From positions 1 to 48,288 of the forward strand of contig CAMOGQ010000006.1 in the NCBI GenBank assembly GCA_946614165.1: 48,288 nucleotides of DNA, in the 5' to 3' direction. The DNA comes from an uncultured Lachnospiraceae bacterium. Its GTDB lineage: Bacteria; Bacillota; Clostridia; Lachnospirales; Lachnospiraceae. The notes beneath the pieces were generated by a model. The model searched no databases. It was not told where the DNA came from and saw nothing but the letters and a program-made list of their open reading frames with translations. Position 1 is the stretch's first letter; every line of letters starts with the position of its first letter. Shown piece after piece: positions 33,862 to 41,881 of this stretch. Both the position numbers and the translations under genes were made by a program.

Positions 33862-34320
33862 ATGCTGCTGGAAGTCGGAACAAAGGCCCCGGATTTTACA
33901 CTGCCGGACCAGAACGGAGAGATGCATTCCCTGAAGGACTATAAGGGACAGAAGGTCATTCTGTATTTTTATCCCAAGGACAGTACCGCCGGCTGCACAA
34001 AGCAGGCCTGCGGCTTTGCGGAGCGCTATCCCCAGATCCGGGAAAAGGGCGCCGTGGTCCTTGGTATCAGTAAAGACTCCGTAAAGTCCCATAAGAACTT
34101 CGAAACAAAGTACAGCCTTCCCTTTACCATTCTTTCCGACCCGGACCACGCCGTGATCGAGGCCTACGGGGTCTGGCAGGAAAAGAAGAACTACGGTAAG
34201 GTGTCCATGGGCGTGGTCCGCACCACCTATCTGATCGATGAAGAGGGCGTGATCGTAAAGGCCATCGGTAAGGTAAAGGCCGCGGACAATCCCCAGGAGA
34301 TGCTGGACGCCCTTTCCTGA
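33862..34320 (+). CDS. bcp: Thioredoxin-dependent thiol peroxidase (Bcp/PrxQ type)
   Basis: A 152-residue peroxiredoxin that reduces hydroperoxides using thioredoxin. The peroxidatic and resolving Cys are in TAGCTKQACGF (CxxxxC), which is the Bcp-type pair inside one helix. FTLPDQNG and the YFYPKD strand before it fit the family, as does the RTTYLID segment near the C-terminus. Start is ATG 33862 with GAGAGG upstream; the frame continues a little upstream without support. It has its own promoter and a shared terminator with the minus-strand gene beyond it. Likely protects the oxygen-sensitive enzymes, including the hydrogenase, though this link is only inference. Confidence 0.92.
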   Translation: MLLEVGTKAPDFTLPDQNGEMHSLKDYKGQKVILYFYPKDSTAGCTKQACGFAERYPQIREKGAVVLGISKDSVKSHKNFETKYSLPFTILSDPDHAVIEAYGVWQEKKNYGKVSMGVVRTTYLIDEEGVIVKAIGKVKAADNPQEMLDALS

Positions 34321-34367
34321 AAGTGTCAGGGACAGGCAGAGAAGTGATCTTTAAAAGGATCTGAAAA

Positions 34368-34414
34368 AAGGGTCCGGAAGGAAGCAGAGATGTGCTTTCC
34401 TTCCGGACCCTTAT
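34368..34414. terminator. Bidirectional terminator between bcp and the ComB-like gene
   Basis: The arm at 34370-34385 pairs with 34394-34410 over 16 bp with a single bulged T, one of the strongest hairpins in the window, lying between converging genes. A-rich and T-rich flanks suit termination in both directions. Confidence 0.8.
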
Positions 34415-34481
34415 GTTTTCTTATTGCACAGGCAAAGGCTTCGGGGATTCGCTTAGGATTCGCTGAGGATCCCTTTTTCTC

Positions 34482-35180
34482 TTACAGGGAAGTGACCTGA
34501 AAGGGGCGGAGGATCTTTCTGCCCTGCGGGTCCCTTTCCAGGCGGATGACGAAGGGGAAGCGGTCGCAGGATACGCAGAAGGCGAAGTCTTCCATGGGGA
34601 AGGCGGTCTGGTCCGGATCGAAGAACTTGGCGCCCTCCGTATAGCGGAGAGCGTCCGCCAGGGGCTGTATATCCAGAGGCTTATCCTCCAGAAGGCTCTT
34701 TATATATTCTGCGCAGAGCACGTCCTCTCCGGCCCTGCGGACCCCTGCGTTGCCCATGGCCACCAGGGATACCTTCCGGGGGGCCTTCTGCCGGATGTAG
34801 GCGGCCACGGCCCTGGCGTTCACAAGGCTCCCTGTGATGATCTCATCTGCCATCACGGCGTTCTCAATGCCCTGGGTGCCGGCGCTGGTGGTATGGATCA
34901 GGGTCTTTCCCCTAAGGTCCAGGCCTGCGGTCTCCGAGGGGGAGTTTCCGTACTCGAAGCCCTCTATGATGGCCCCGCCACGCTCTCCGAAAAGGATCCG
35001 GCGGGGATCCTCCCTTTTCAGGGCCAGGGCGTCCTCCACCTGGCCCACGGGATAGATGCACTCCGCGCCCCGGGAAAATAGCCAGCATTCCAGGGTAAAA
35101 GCCCTGAACACGTCTATGACCACCGTAAGTCCCTCTGCCCTGCGGGCTCCTTCGATCAGTTCCAGAATCTGTATATCCAT
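34482..35180 (-). CDS. comB: 2-phosphosulfolactate phosphatase (ComB) family protein
   Basis: A 232-residue protein of the ComB family. The N-terminal VIDVFRAFT motif, FGERGGAIIEGFEYGNSP, and THTTSAGTQGI (here IHTTSAGTQGI) are hallmarks, followed by VAMGNAG and the C-terminal basic part. In methanogens ComB dephosphorylates 2-phosphosulfolactate in coenzyme M synthesis; homologues are widespread in bacteria where the role is not settled. Start at ATG 35180, preceded by AGAAGGA; the open frame upstream is not supported. No other coenzyme M gene is nearby. It faces bcp and diverges from yerC. Confidence 0.85.
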   Translation of the reverse strand: MDIQILELIEGARRAEGLTVVIDVFRAFTLECWLFSRGAECIYPVGQVEDALALKREDPRRILFGERGGAIIEGFEYGNSPSETAGLDLRGKTLIHTTSAGTQGIENAVMADEIITGSLVNARAVAAYIRQKAPRKVSLVAMGNAGVRRAGEDVLCAEYIKSLLEDKPLDIQPLADALRYTEGAKFFDPDQTAFPMEDFAFCVSCDRFPFVIRLERDPQGRKILRPFQVTSL

Positions 35181-35542
35181 CTGTCCTTCTCCCAAAAATT
35201 TCTTCTTTGTTCTTTGATATCTGATCTCTGCGGATCCTATGTATTGTACCACGAAAAGTCCCGGACGGGAGACTTTCCTCCCCGGGAAAGGGAAAGTTCC
35301 TGCCAGGGAGTCCTGCCGGGGGATGTCCGCCGCCGGCGACCTCCGCACTTTTGCCTGGAAGTGCTTTAACACGTTGCAATGTAAAATAATCATACTGGAA
35401 AAGATGTTCTGTAAGGGATATAATAGGACTTGGGGGAAAGAAGGCTCCGAAGGGGGCGGCCGATATGTGCCGCAGGGGCCTGTCCGAAGCCTGAACATAA
35501 GCTGCAAAAGCGCAGCGGACAACAGGGATGGAGGAGGAACAG
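35181..35542. other. Intergenic region between the divergent comB and yerC genes
   Basis: A 362-base stretch with no gene I support. TATAAT at 35419-35424 is a consensus -10 element for yerC with only a poor -35. I found no convincing promoter for comB. No hairpin stronger than chance was noticed. Confidence 0.4.
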
Positions 35543-35845
35543 ATGAAGAAAAGCCTTAATAAGGAAACCGTGGAACAGCTTTTCAAAGCCATACTGACAC
35601 TTCGGGATATGGAAGAGTGTCATCTCTTCTTTGAAGATATCTGTACGATCAACGAGCTCAACTCACTGGCGCAGCGCTTTGATGTGGGCAGGCGGCTCCT
35701 GGACGGGCAGACCTATCAGACCATTTCGGAAGCGACTTCCGCTTCCACGGCCACCATCAGCCGGGTAGGAAGGCTCCTGGACGACGGCAGGGAAGGCATT
35801 GAGATGGCCGCGGAAAGGATCCGGGAAAAGGCGCAGGAAGAATAA
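35543..35845 (+). CDS. yerC: TrpR-family regulator (YerC/YecD)
   Basis: A 100-residue TrpR-superfamily DNA-binding protein of the YerC/YecD group, common in Firmicutes. The core is visible: FFEDICTINELNSLAQRF, LDGQTYQTISEATSAST as the helix-turn-helix region, and ATISRVGRLL as recognition helix. The whole protein is helical. I start at ATG 35543, 5 nt after GGAGGAGG; a Met five codons earlier overlaps the ribosome site. YerC is found near diverse genes and its effector is unknown. Its gene is monocistronic with a terminator. Confidence 0.9.
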   Translation: MKKSLNKETVEQLFKAILTLRDMEECHLFFEDICTINELNSLAQRFDVGRRLLDGQTYQTISEATSASTATISRVGRLLDDGREGIEMAAERIREKAQEE

Positions 35846-35872
35846 AGGCTCTGTCTGAGCAGAAAAATGTCG

Positions 35873-35905
35873 GCAGCAGTACCTCCGGGTACTGCTGCTT
35901 TTCTT
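35873..35905 (+). terminator. Terminator after yerC
   Basis: GCAGCAGTACC (35873-35883) pairs perfectly with GGTACTGCTGC (35888-35898), followed by TTTTCTT. Confidence 0.88.
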
Positions 35906-35965
35906 GTGGGGAAAAGGCCCGGAAGCGAGGGAACGGGACAAGGAGAATGGAGCAGAGGCGTAAAG

Positions 35966-36057
35966 AGGAACAGGAAAGCAGTGGCTCAGGGGACAGGAAA
36001 GCAGGCATGCAGGGGACAGGAAAGCGGGGGTGCAGGAGGCAGGAAATCGCAGGATCG
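35966..36057. repeat. 23-bp tandem repeat (four copies)
   Basis: Four head-to-tail units of 23 bp at 35966-35988, 35989-36011, 36012-36034 and 36035-36057. Units 2 and 3 both start GGGGACAGGAAAGC and end TGCA; unit 1 differs at a few positions and unit 4 more. The core CAGGAAA occurs in all four. It sits in noncoding sequence between converging genes and contains no unique spacers, so it is a minisatellite and not a CRISPR array. Confidence 0.8.
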
Positions 36058-36067
36058 GACCATAAGT

Positions 36068-36104
36068 GAAAAGAGACATCCGGACCGGCCGGATGCCTCT
36101 TTTC
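36068..36104 (-). terminator. Terminator for the sodium/solute symporter gene
   Basis: The arm 36068-36083 pairs with 36089-36104 over 15 of 16 positions. On the minus strand the hairpin lies after the stop at 36141 and its 3' arm carries CTTTTC. A and T runs on both flanks allow termination in both directions. Confidence 0.75.
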
Positions 36105-36140
36105 ACAGGAAAATCCTGAAAGGAATAGGAGTATGGCTTT

Positions 36141-37688
36141 TTATTCTTCGTTGTCGCCAAGCATCTTGGATCTCGAGACCATGACCTTCTCGTCATAGCA
36201 TGCAAAGGCTTCTTCCACGACCTTTCTGTTGGGCTTGGGGGTGAACAGAGAGACCATGGGAACGATCACAAGGCCTGCCAGCATGCAGAAGGCGCCGGCG
36301 TTGATGGGAGACTGGAGCAGGGCCGGGAAGCTGGACCGGACGAACATGTTGGCCAGCATGACCACGGTGGAGAAGATGAAGCTGCACCAGCAGCTGATCT
36401 TTGTACAGCCTTTCCAGTAGAGGCCGTAGAGGAAGGGAGCCAGGAAGGCACCTGCCAGAGCGCCCCATGATACGCCCATGAGCTGGGCGATGAAGGTGAC
36501 GTTGGACTTGTACTGGATGATGGCGATGATGACGGAAATGGCCACGAAGACCACGATCAGGCAGCGCATGATGAAGACCTGTTTCTTTTCGTCCATGTCT
36601 TTGACCACATAGCCTCTGAGCAGGTCCAGAGTCAGGGTGGAGCTGGAGGTCAGGACCAGGGAGGACAGGGTGGACATGGAGGCGGACAGGACCAGGATCA
36701 CCACGATGGCGATCAGGATGTCCGGAAGGCCTGACAGCATGGTGGGAATGACGGAGTCAAAGCCGTTTGCCGCAATATCGATCTTGTCGGAGAAAAGTCT
36801 GCCGAAGCCGCCCAGGAAATAGCAGCCGCCTGCCACTACAAGGGCGAAGAAGGTGGAGATCACGGTACCGGTGGAAATGGACTTCTCACTCTTGATGGCA
36901 TAGAACTTCTGGACCATCTGGGGAAGGCCCCAGGTACCAAGAGAGGTCAGGATGACGACGCCCAGAAGGTTTACGGGATCGGGCCCCAGGAAGGAGGCGA
37001 AGACGCCGGGCGTGGTGGAGACGGTCTCGTCGCTGACTCTGGCCAGTCCGTCCAGGGCTGCCAGAAGACCGCCCTGGCTGTTGAGTACGGCCAGGATGAC
37101 GGCGGTAATGCCGAAGAGCATGACGATGCCCTGTACGAAGTCGTTGATGGCGGTGGCCATGTAGCCGCCGGCGATGACATAGATGCCGGTCAGGACGGCC
37201 ATGACCACGACGCAGATGGTATAGTCCACGTTGAAGGCCATGCCGAAGAGTCTGGAAAGACCGTTATAGAGGGAGGCGGTATAGGGGATCAGGAAGATGA
37301 AGGTAACGACGGAAGCCGCGATCTTCAGGGAGGAGGATCCGAACCTGGCCTCGAAGAACTGGGGCATGGTGGCGGAGTCCAGGTGCTGGGTCATGATCCT
37401 GGTGCGTCTTCCCAGAACGACCCAGGCCAGAAGAGAGCCCAGAATGGTGTTGCCGATGCCGGCCCAGGTGGCGGCGATGCCGTATTTCCATCCGAACTGA
37501 CCTGCGTAGCCGACGAAAACGACGGCGGAAAAATAGGAAGTACCGTAGGCAAAGGCTGTGAGCCAGGGACCTACAGAGCGGCCGCCCAGAACAAATCCGT
37601 TGACATCCGTCGAATGCTTTCTGCAGTAGAAGCCGATTCCGATCATGACTGCAAAAAAGACGATCAGCATCAGTACCTTGATGAACAT
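36141..37688 (-). CDS. Sodium/solute symporter (SSS family)
   Basis: A 515-residue transporter with about 13 hydrophobic helices, matching the SSS family (PutP, PanF, SglT relatives). Seen are GGRSVGPWLTAFAYGTSYFSA near the N-terminus (helix 2 region), GGYMATAINDFVQG, a motif near the sodium-binding helix, and SSLVLTSSSTLTLDL in helix 9. The substrate cannot be told from sequence; proline, pantothenate and organic acids are options. I start at ATG 37688: a TTG six codons upstream overlaps the GGGAGG ribosome site and is unlikely. A good promoter is at 37752-37780. Confidence 0.9.
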   Translation of the reverse strand: MFIKVLMLIVFFAVMIGIGFYCRKHSTDVNGFVLGGRSVGPWLTAFAYGTSYFSAVVFVGYAGQFGWKYGIAATWAGIGNTILGSLLAWVVLGRRTRIMTQHLDSATMPQFFEARFGSSSLKIAASVVTFIFLIPYTASLYNGLSRLFGMAFNVDYTICVVVMAVLTGIYVIAGGYMATAINDFVQGIVMLFGITAVILAVLNSQGGLLAALDGLARVSDETVSTTPGVFASFLGPDPVNLLGVVILTSLGTWGLPQMVQKFYAIKSEKSISTGTVISTFFALVVAGGCYFLGGFGRLFSDKIDIAANGFDSVIPTMLSGLPDILIAIVVILVLSASMSTLSSLVLTSSSTLTLDLLRGYVVKDMDEKKQVFIMRCLIVVFVAISVIIAIIQYKSNVTFIAQLMGVSWGALAGAFLAPFLYGLYWKGCTKISCWCSFIFSTVVMLANMFVRSSFPALLQSPINAGAFCMLAGLVIVPMVSLFTPKPNRKVVEEAFACYDEKVMVSRSKMLGDNEE

Positions 37689-37751
37689 AAAAGTTTCCTC
37701 CCTCAATGACTTGATTTAATGCGTTTATGCTTAAATGCTTTACAGTGCTAA

Positions 37752-37780
37752 ATTATATGATGCGGACTGCCGGAATGCAA
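37752..37780 (-). promoter_or_regulatory. Promoter of the symporter gene
   Basis: On the minus strand TTGCAT (37780-37775), 17-bp spacer, TATAAT (37757-37752). Close to consensus. Confidence 0.8.
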
Positions 37781-37945
37781 GCATTTATTGGGAGAAAATT
37801 TTACCGGAATTCCAAAGCTTTTCCGCTGCTTTTTCTTGCATCACCTGCCTCTGCATTATTATTTCCCGTCACACTCCTCCTGCTCCTTCCCAGGCAGATT
37901 CCGGGGAAAGTCCCTGCGCGCCCCAGGAAATGCGGGAATGCCGCC

Positions 37946-37975
37946 TTGTACACAGGCCATGGAGGGGAGTAGAAT
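37946..37975 (+). promoter_or_regulatory. Promoter of pepF
   Basis: TTGTAC (37946-37951), 18-bp spacer, TAGAAT (37970-37975), giving a leader of roughly 30 nt before the pepF start. The rest of the 325-base gap between the symporter and pepF holds no gene. Confidence 0.6.
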
Positions 37976-38013
37976 AAAGATGGACTTATTTTAACTTCAA
38001 GGAGATATGCTTT

Positions 38014-39816
38014 ATGATCATGAGAAAAGACGTGGACCCGGCCCTTACGTGGGACCTTTCTTCCATATATAAGACGGAAGAGGACATGTACCGGGACGCG
38101 GAAAAGATGAAAGAGATGGCAGAGGCCATTGAAAAGGAATACAGGGGAAGGCTGGACAGCCCGGAGCGGATCGCAGAGTGCATGGACCTTTACAGGGAGG
38201 TCTATACTCTGTCTGTTCTGACCGGGAACTACTGCGACCTGGCCGTTTCTGTGGACTACTACGATACCCATAACCAGGACCGCAACGACAGGATCAGCCG
38301 CCTGATTGCGGATATCTTCAGCCGTCTGAGCTTTATCCGGACAGAGCTGTCCGCCCTGGACACGGCCCTTCTGGAAAAGGCAGGGGAGATCTCACCCGGG
38401 AACCGCCTCTACCTTATGGACATCGTAAGGGAAAAGCCCCACATGCTCTCCCCCGAGACGGAACGCGTCCTGGCAGCCCTTTCTCCTTCCATGGAGGTGC
38501 CCTATCAGATCTACAACATGGCCAAGCTGGCGGATATGAAGTTCCCGCCCTTTGAGGCCGGGGGAAAGGAATATCCCCTGGGCTATTCCATCTTTGAGGA
38601 CGACTACGAGTACGAGAAGGATACGGAGATCAGAAGAAAGGCCTTCAGGGCCTTCTCGAAGAAGCTCCGGGACTATGAGAACGTGACGGCGGCCGCCTAC
38701 AACGCCAGAGTTCAGAGCGAAAAGGCGGAAAGCACCGTCAGAGGCTATCAATCCGTTTTTGACTTCCTGCTCTTTCCCCAGAAGGTAACGGAAGAGATGT
38801 ACCACCGCCAGATCGACCTGATCATGGAGCATCTGGCCCCCCATATGCGCAGGTATGCCCGCCTGCTCCAGAAGATCTACGGCCTGGACAGGATGACCTT
38901 TGCGGACCTGAAGATCGTGGTGGATCCGGATTTTGCCCCTAAGATCAGCATTCAGGAGGCAGGAGAAAGAATAGCGGAGGGCCTTTCCATACTGGGAGAG
39001 GACTATACGGACATGGTCCGGGAGGCTTTCCGGGACCGGTGGATCGACTTTGCCTCCAACCAGGGCAAGTCCACGGGCGGCTTCTGCGCCAGCCCCTACG
39101 GGAAGAATTCCTTCATCCTCTTTTCCTGGAACGGACGCATGTCGGACGTCTTTACCCTGGCCCATGAGCTGGGCCACGCCGGCCATTTTAAGCTCTGCAA
39201 CGAGGCCCAGTCCATCTTTGACACCGACGTCTCCACCTATTTCGTGGAGGCTCCCTCTACCATGAACGAACTGATCCTGGCCCACTATCTCTTAAAGACC
39301 AACCCGGACAGGCGTTTCCGCCGCTGGGTCATTTCCTCCATGGTGGGAGACACCTACTTCCATAACTTCGTGACCCACCTGCTGGAAGCGGCCTACCAGA
39401 GGGAGGTCTATCAGATCGTGGATCAGGGCGGCAGCGTCAGTGCGGATAAGCTCAGCGCCATCATGAAGGATACCCTTAAGAAGTTCTGGGGAGACGCGGT
39501 GGAAATCGACGACGACGCGGCCCTGACCTGGATGCGCCAGCCCCACTACTACATGGGCCTCTACCCTTACACCTACAGCGCCGGCCTGACCATAGCCACC
39601 CAGGTCTGCAGAAGAATAGAGACCGAAGGAGCTCCTGCCGTGGAGGACTGGAAGAGGGTCCTTTCCGCCGGCAGCACGAAGGATCCGGCAGAGCTTGCCG
39701 CCATGGCGGGCATCGATATCACCACGGACGGCCCTCTTCTGGATACCATCGCCTATGTGGGGAGCCTCATCGATGAGATCGAAGCCCTGACAGAGGAGCT
39801 GGAGAGCGGGGAATGA
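38014..39816 (+). CDS. pepF: Oligoendopeptidase F (M3 metallopeptidase)
   Basis: A 600-residue cytoplasmic zinc peptidase that cuts short peptides. The zinc motif HELGH is present in LAHELGHAGHF, and the third ligand Glu in the helix after TMNELILAH. Length and the N-terminal opening match PepF. The FASNQGKSTGGFC segment and the C-terminal YYMGLYPYTYSAGL block are conserved in family M3B. Start ATG 38014 follows AAGGAG; a second in-frame ATG two codons later is also possible. The kinase-like gene begins 4 nt after the stop, so both are probably in one transcript with the C69 gene. Confidence 0.93.
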   Translation: MIMRKDVDPALTWDLSSIYKTEEDMYRDAEKMKEMAEAIEKEYRGRLDSPERIAECMDLYREVYTLSVLTGNYCDLAVSVDYYDTHNQDRNDRISRLIADIFSRLSFIRTELSALDTALLEKAGEISPGNRLYLMDIVREKPHMLSPETERVLAALSPSMEVPYQIYNMAKLADMKFPPFEAGGKEYPLGYSIFEDDYEYEKDTEIRRKAFRAFSKKLRDYENVTAAAYNARVQSEKAESTVRGYQSVFDFLLFPQKVTEEMYHRQIDLIMEHLAPHMRRYARLLQKIYGLDRMTFADLKIVVDPDFAPKISIQEAGERIAEGLSILGEDYTDMVREAFRDRWIDFASNQGKSTGGFCASPYGKNSFILFSWNGRMSDVFTLAHELGHAGHFKLCNEAQSIFDTDVSTYFVEAPSTMNELILAHYLLKTNPDRRFRRWVISSMVGDTYFHNFVTHLLEAAYQREVYQIVDQGGSVSADKLSAIMKDTLKKFWGDAVEIDDDAALTWMRQPHYYMGLYPYTYSAGLTIATQVCRRIETEGAPAVEDWKRVLSAGSTKDPAELAAMAGIDITTDGPLLDTIAYVGSLIDEIEALTEELESGE

Positions 39817-39820
39817 ATCA

Positions 39821-40321
39821 ATGAGCATTTTTCTGATCGGAATGCCCGGCGTGGGCAAGAGCACCATCGGGGTGATCCTGGCCAAGCAGCTGGGGTATGA
39901 TTTCATAGACGCGGATCTGGTCATCCAGAAAAGAGAGAAAAGACTTCTGTCCCGGATCCTGGAAGAGGAGGGGACAGAGGGCTTTCTGAAGGTCGAGGCG
40001 GAAGTCTGCGCATCCCTTGCCGGGGTCACTGATACGGTGGTGGCCACGGGAGGAAGCGCCTGCTACGCCGGGGAAGCCATGGAAGCCTTCGGGAAAAACG
40101 GGACCGTACTCTACCTGGAGGTCTCCCTAGAGACCCTGAAAAAAAGGCTCCGGGACCTGAAGGGGAGAGGGGTCGTCCTGAGGGAGGGCCAGACTCTGGA
40201 GGATATCTGGAAGGAGAGGATCCCGCTCTACGAAAAGTACGCGGACGTGAAGGTATGTGAAGACGGGCTCTCCCTGGAAGAGACCCTCTCGGCCGTACTG
40301 ACAGCTCTGGATCAGACATAA
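39821..40321 (+). CDS. Shikimate kinase-like P-loop protein
   Basis: A 166-residue P-loop kinase. Walker A is GMPGVGKST, and the IDAD acidic motif and a C-terminal RIPLYEKYAD segment match shikimate kinase. However the Arg of the FRxxE motif that binds shikimate in AroK is replaced: the position reads GFLKVE, and the GGG loop reads GGSAC. The lid and adenine-binding part (RGVVLREGQT) look intact. It may phosphorylate another small substrate or be a divergent AroK. It lies 4 nt after pepF and 24 nt before the dipeptidase gene; no other aromatic-pathway gene is nearby. Confidence 0.78.
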   Translation: MSIFLIGMPGVGKSTIGVILAKQLGYDFIDADLVIQKREKRLLSRILEEEGTEGFLKVEAEVCASLAGVTDTVVATGGSACYAGEAMEAFGKNGTVLYLEVSLETLKKRLRDLKGRGVVLREGQTLEDIWKERIPLYEKYADVKVCEDGLSLEETLSAVLTALDQT

Positions 40322-40345
40322 AACAGAAAGAAAGGGAATGACAGC

Positions 40346-41806
40346 ATGCCTTGTACGACTCTGCTGGTGGGGAGGAATGCCTCCCACGACCAGTCCACAA
40401 TGATCGCAAGAACCGACGACGGTTATTATGACGTAAAGAAAGTGATCCTGGTAAGACCGGAGAACCAGCCCAGGAAATATAAAAGCGTTCTCTCCCATGT
40501 GAGCATAGACCTGCCGGAGGATCCCATGGCCTATACGGCAGCTCCCTCCGTGGACAGATCGGAAGGGATCTGGGCCGCTTCGGGGATCAACGAGGCAAAC
40601 GTTGGCATGAGCGCCACGGAGACCATCACATCCAACCCCAGAGTCCTTTCGGCGGACCCCCTGGTGGTCCTGCAGAAGGCAAAGGGAGGAAAGAAAGAGG
40701 TCCCCGGAGGCATCGGGGAAGAGGATCTGGTGACCCTGGTCCTCCCCTATATCCGTACGGCCAGGGAGGGCGTCCTTCGCCTGGCCTCCCTCCTGGAGCA
40801 GTACGGCACCTATGAATCCAACGGCATCGCCTTTAACGACGAGAGGGAAGTCTGGTGGATGGAGACCATAGGCGGCCACCACTGGATGGCCAGACGGGTC
40901 CCGGACGATGCCTGCGTGATCATGCCAAACCAGTTCGGCATGGACGCCTTCGACATGGAAGACGCCATGGGAGAGGGAAAGGACCACCTGTGCTCCAGGG
41001 ATCTTCCCGATTTTATCAGAGATAATGACCTGGACTGCAATCAGAAGGGAGCCTTCAATCCCAGGGACATCTTCGGGTCCCATACAGACTGGGACCATCT
41101 CTACAATACCCCCAGGGCCTGGTACATGGGCCGGTGCCTTACCCCCTATTCCCACAAATGGGAGGGGGAGGGGGCCGAGTTCGGCCCCGAGAGCGACAAC
41201 ATTCCCTGGTGCCTGGTGCCGGACCGGAAGGTGACAGTGGAGGACGTCAAATACATCCTCAGCAGCCACTTCCAGGGAACGGACTATGATCCCTACGGGA
41301 GGAAGGATACAGGCAAAAGGGGTATGTACCGGTCCATCGGCATCAGCAGGACCGGGGTGACCGCCATCTGCCAGATCCGGTCCGGAGTGCCGGAGAAGCT
41401 GAAGGGCATAGAGTGGGTCATCTTCGGATCCACCACTTTTGCGGCGGCTGTGCCTATCTATGCTGCCGTCCGGAAGATCCCTGCATACCTGAGCCGGGTG
41501 ACCCTGGACGTATCCACAGACAACCTCTACTGGGCCTCCCGCCTTCTGGGAATCATGGCAGACGCCCACTACGGCGCATGCTTCCCCCATATGACAAGGT
41601 ATGAGAACGCCGTCATGACAAAGTGCCGGCAGATCCTCAGGGAGTATGATAAAAAGATGGAAGAGACGGGGGACTTCTCCCTGACGGAAGAAGCCAACGA
41701 AAAGATCTGCGCGGCGGTAAAGGATCTGACCGGGGATACCCTTAATAAGATCACGAAAGAGACCTCTGCCCGCATGAAGAACGAATACAGCCTGGCAGAC
41801 AACTGA
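40346..41806 (+). CDS. C69-family (PepD-like) dipeptidase
   Basis: A 486-residue Ntn-hydrolase of peptidase family C69. Cys 3 (Met-Pro-Cys-Thr-Thr) is the predicted N-terminal nucleophile exposed after processing, followed by the family pattern TTLLVGRNAS and TMIARTDD. Mid-protein segments such as GINEANVGMSATET and the GTYESNGIAF motif also fit. It probably cleaves dipeptides produced by PepF and other peptidases, which suits the operon-like arrangement 25 nt after the kinase-like gene. No signal peptide, so cytoplasmic. AAAGGGA precedes the start. Confidence 0.9.
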   Translation: MPCTTLLVGRNASHDQSTMIARTDDGYYDVKKVILVRPENQPRKYKSVLSHVSIDLPEDPMAYTAAPSVDRSEGIWAASGINEANVGMSATETITSNPRVLSADPLVVLQKAKGGKKEVPGGIGEEDLVTLVLPYIRTAREGVLRLASLLEQYGTYESNGIAFNDEREVWWMETIGGHHWMARRVPDDACVIMPNQFGMDAFDMEDAMGEGKDHLCSRDLPDFIRDNDLDCNQKGAFNPRDIFGSHTDWDHLYNTPRAWYMGRCLTPYSHKWEGEGAEFGPESDNIPWCLVPDRKVTVEDVKYILSSHFQGTDYDPYGRKDTGKRGMYRSIGISRTGVTAICQIRSGVPEKLKGIEWVIFGSTTFAAAVPIYAAVRKIPAYLSRVTLDVSTDNLYWASRLLGIMADAHYGACFPHMTRYENAVMTKCRQILREYDKKMEETGDFSLTEEANEKICAAVKDLTGDTLNKITKETSARMKNEYSLADN

Positions 41807-41881
41807 CAGGGACAGGTAAAGACACAAGGATAAGCGAAGACCCGAAGGCATTGAGAAAACACTTAAAAAGTGGAGGCAGAG

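Noticed and set aside
35966..36057. CRISPR array
   Set aside because: Units are directly adjacent with no unique spacers, diverge along the array and no cas gene is near.
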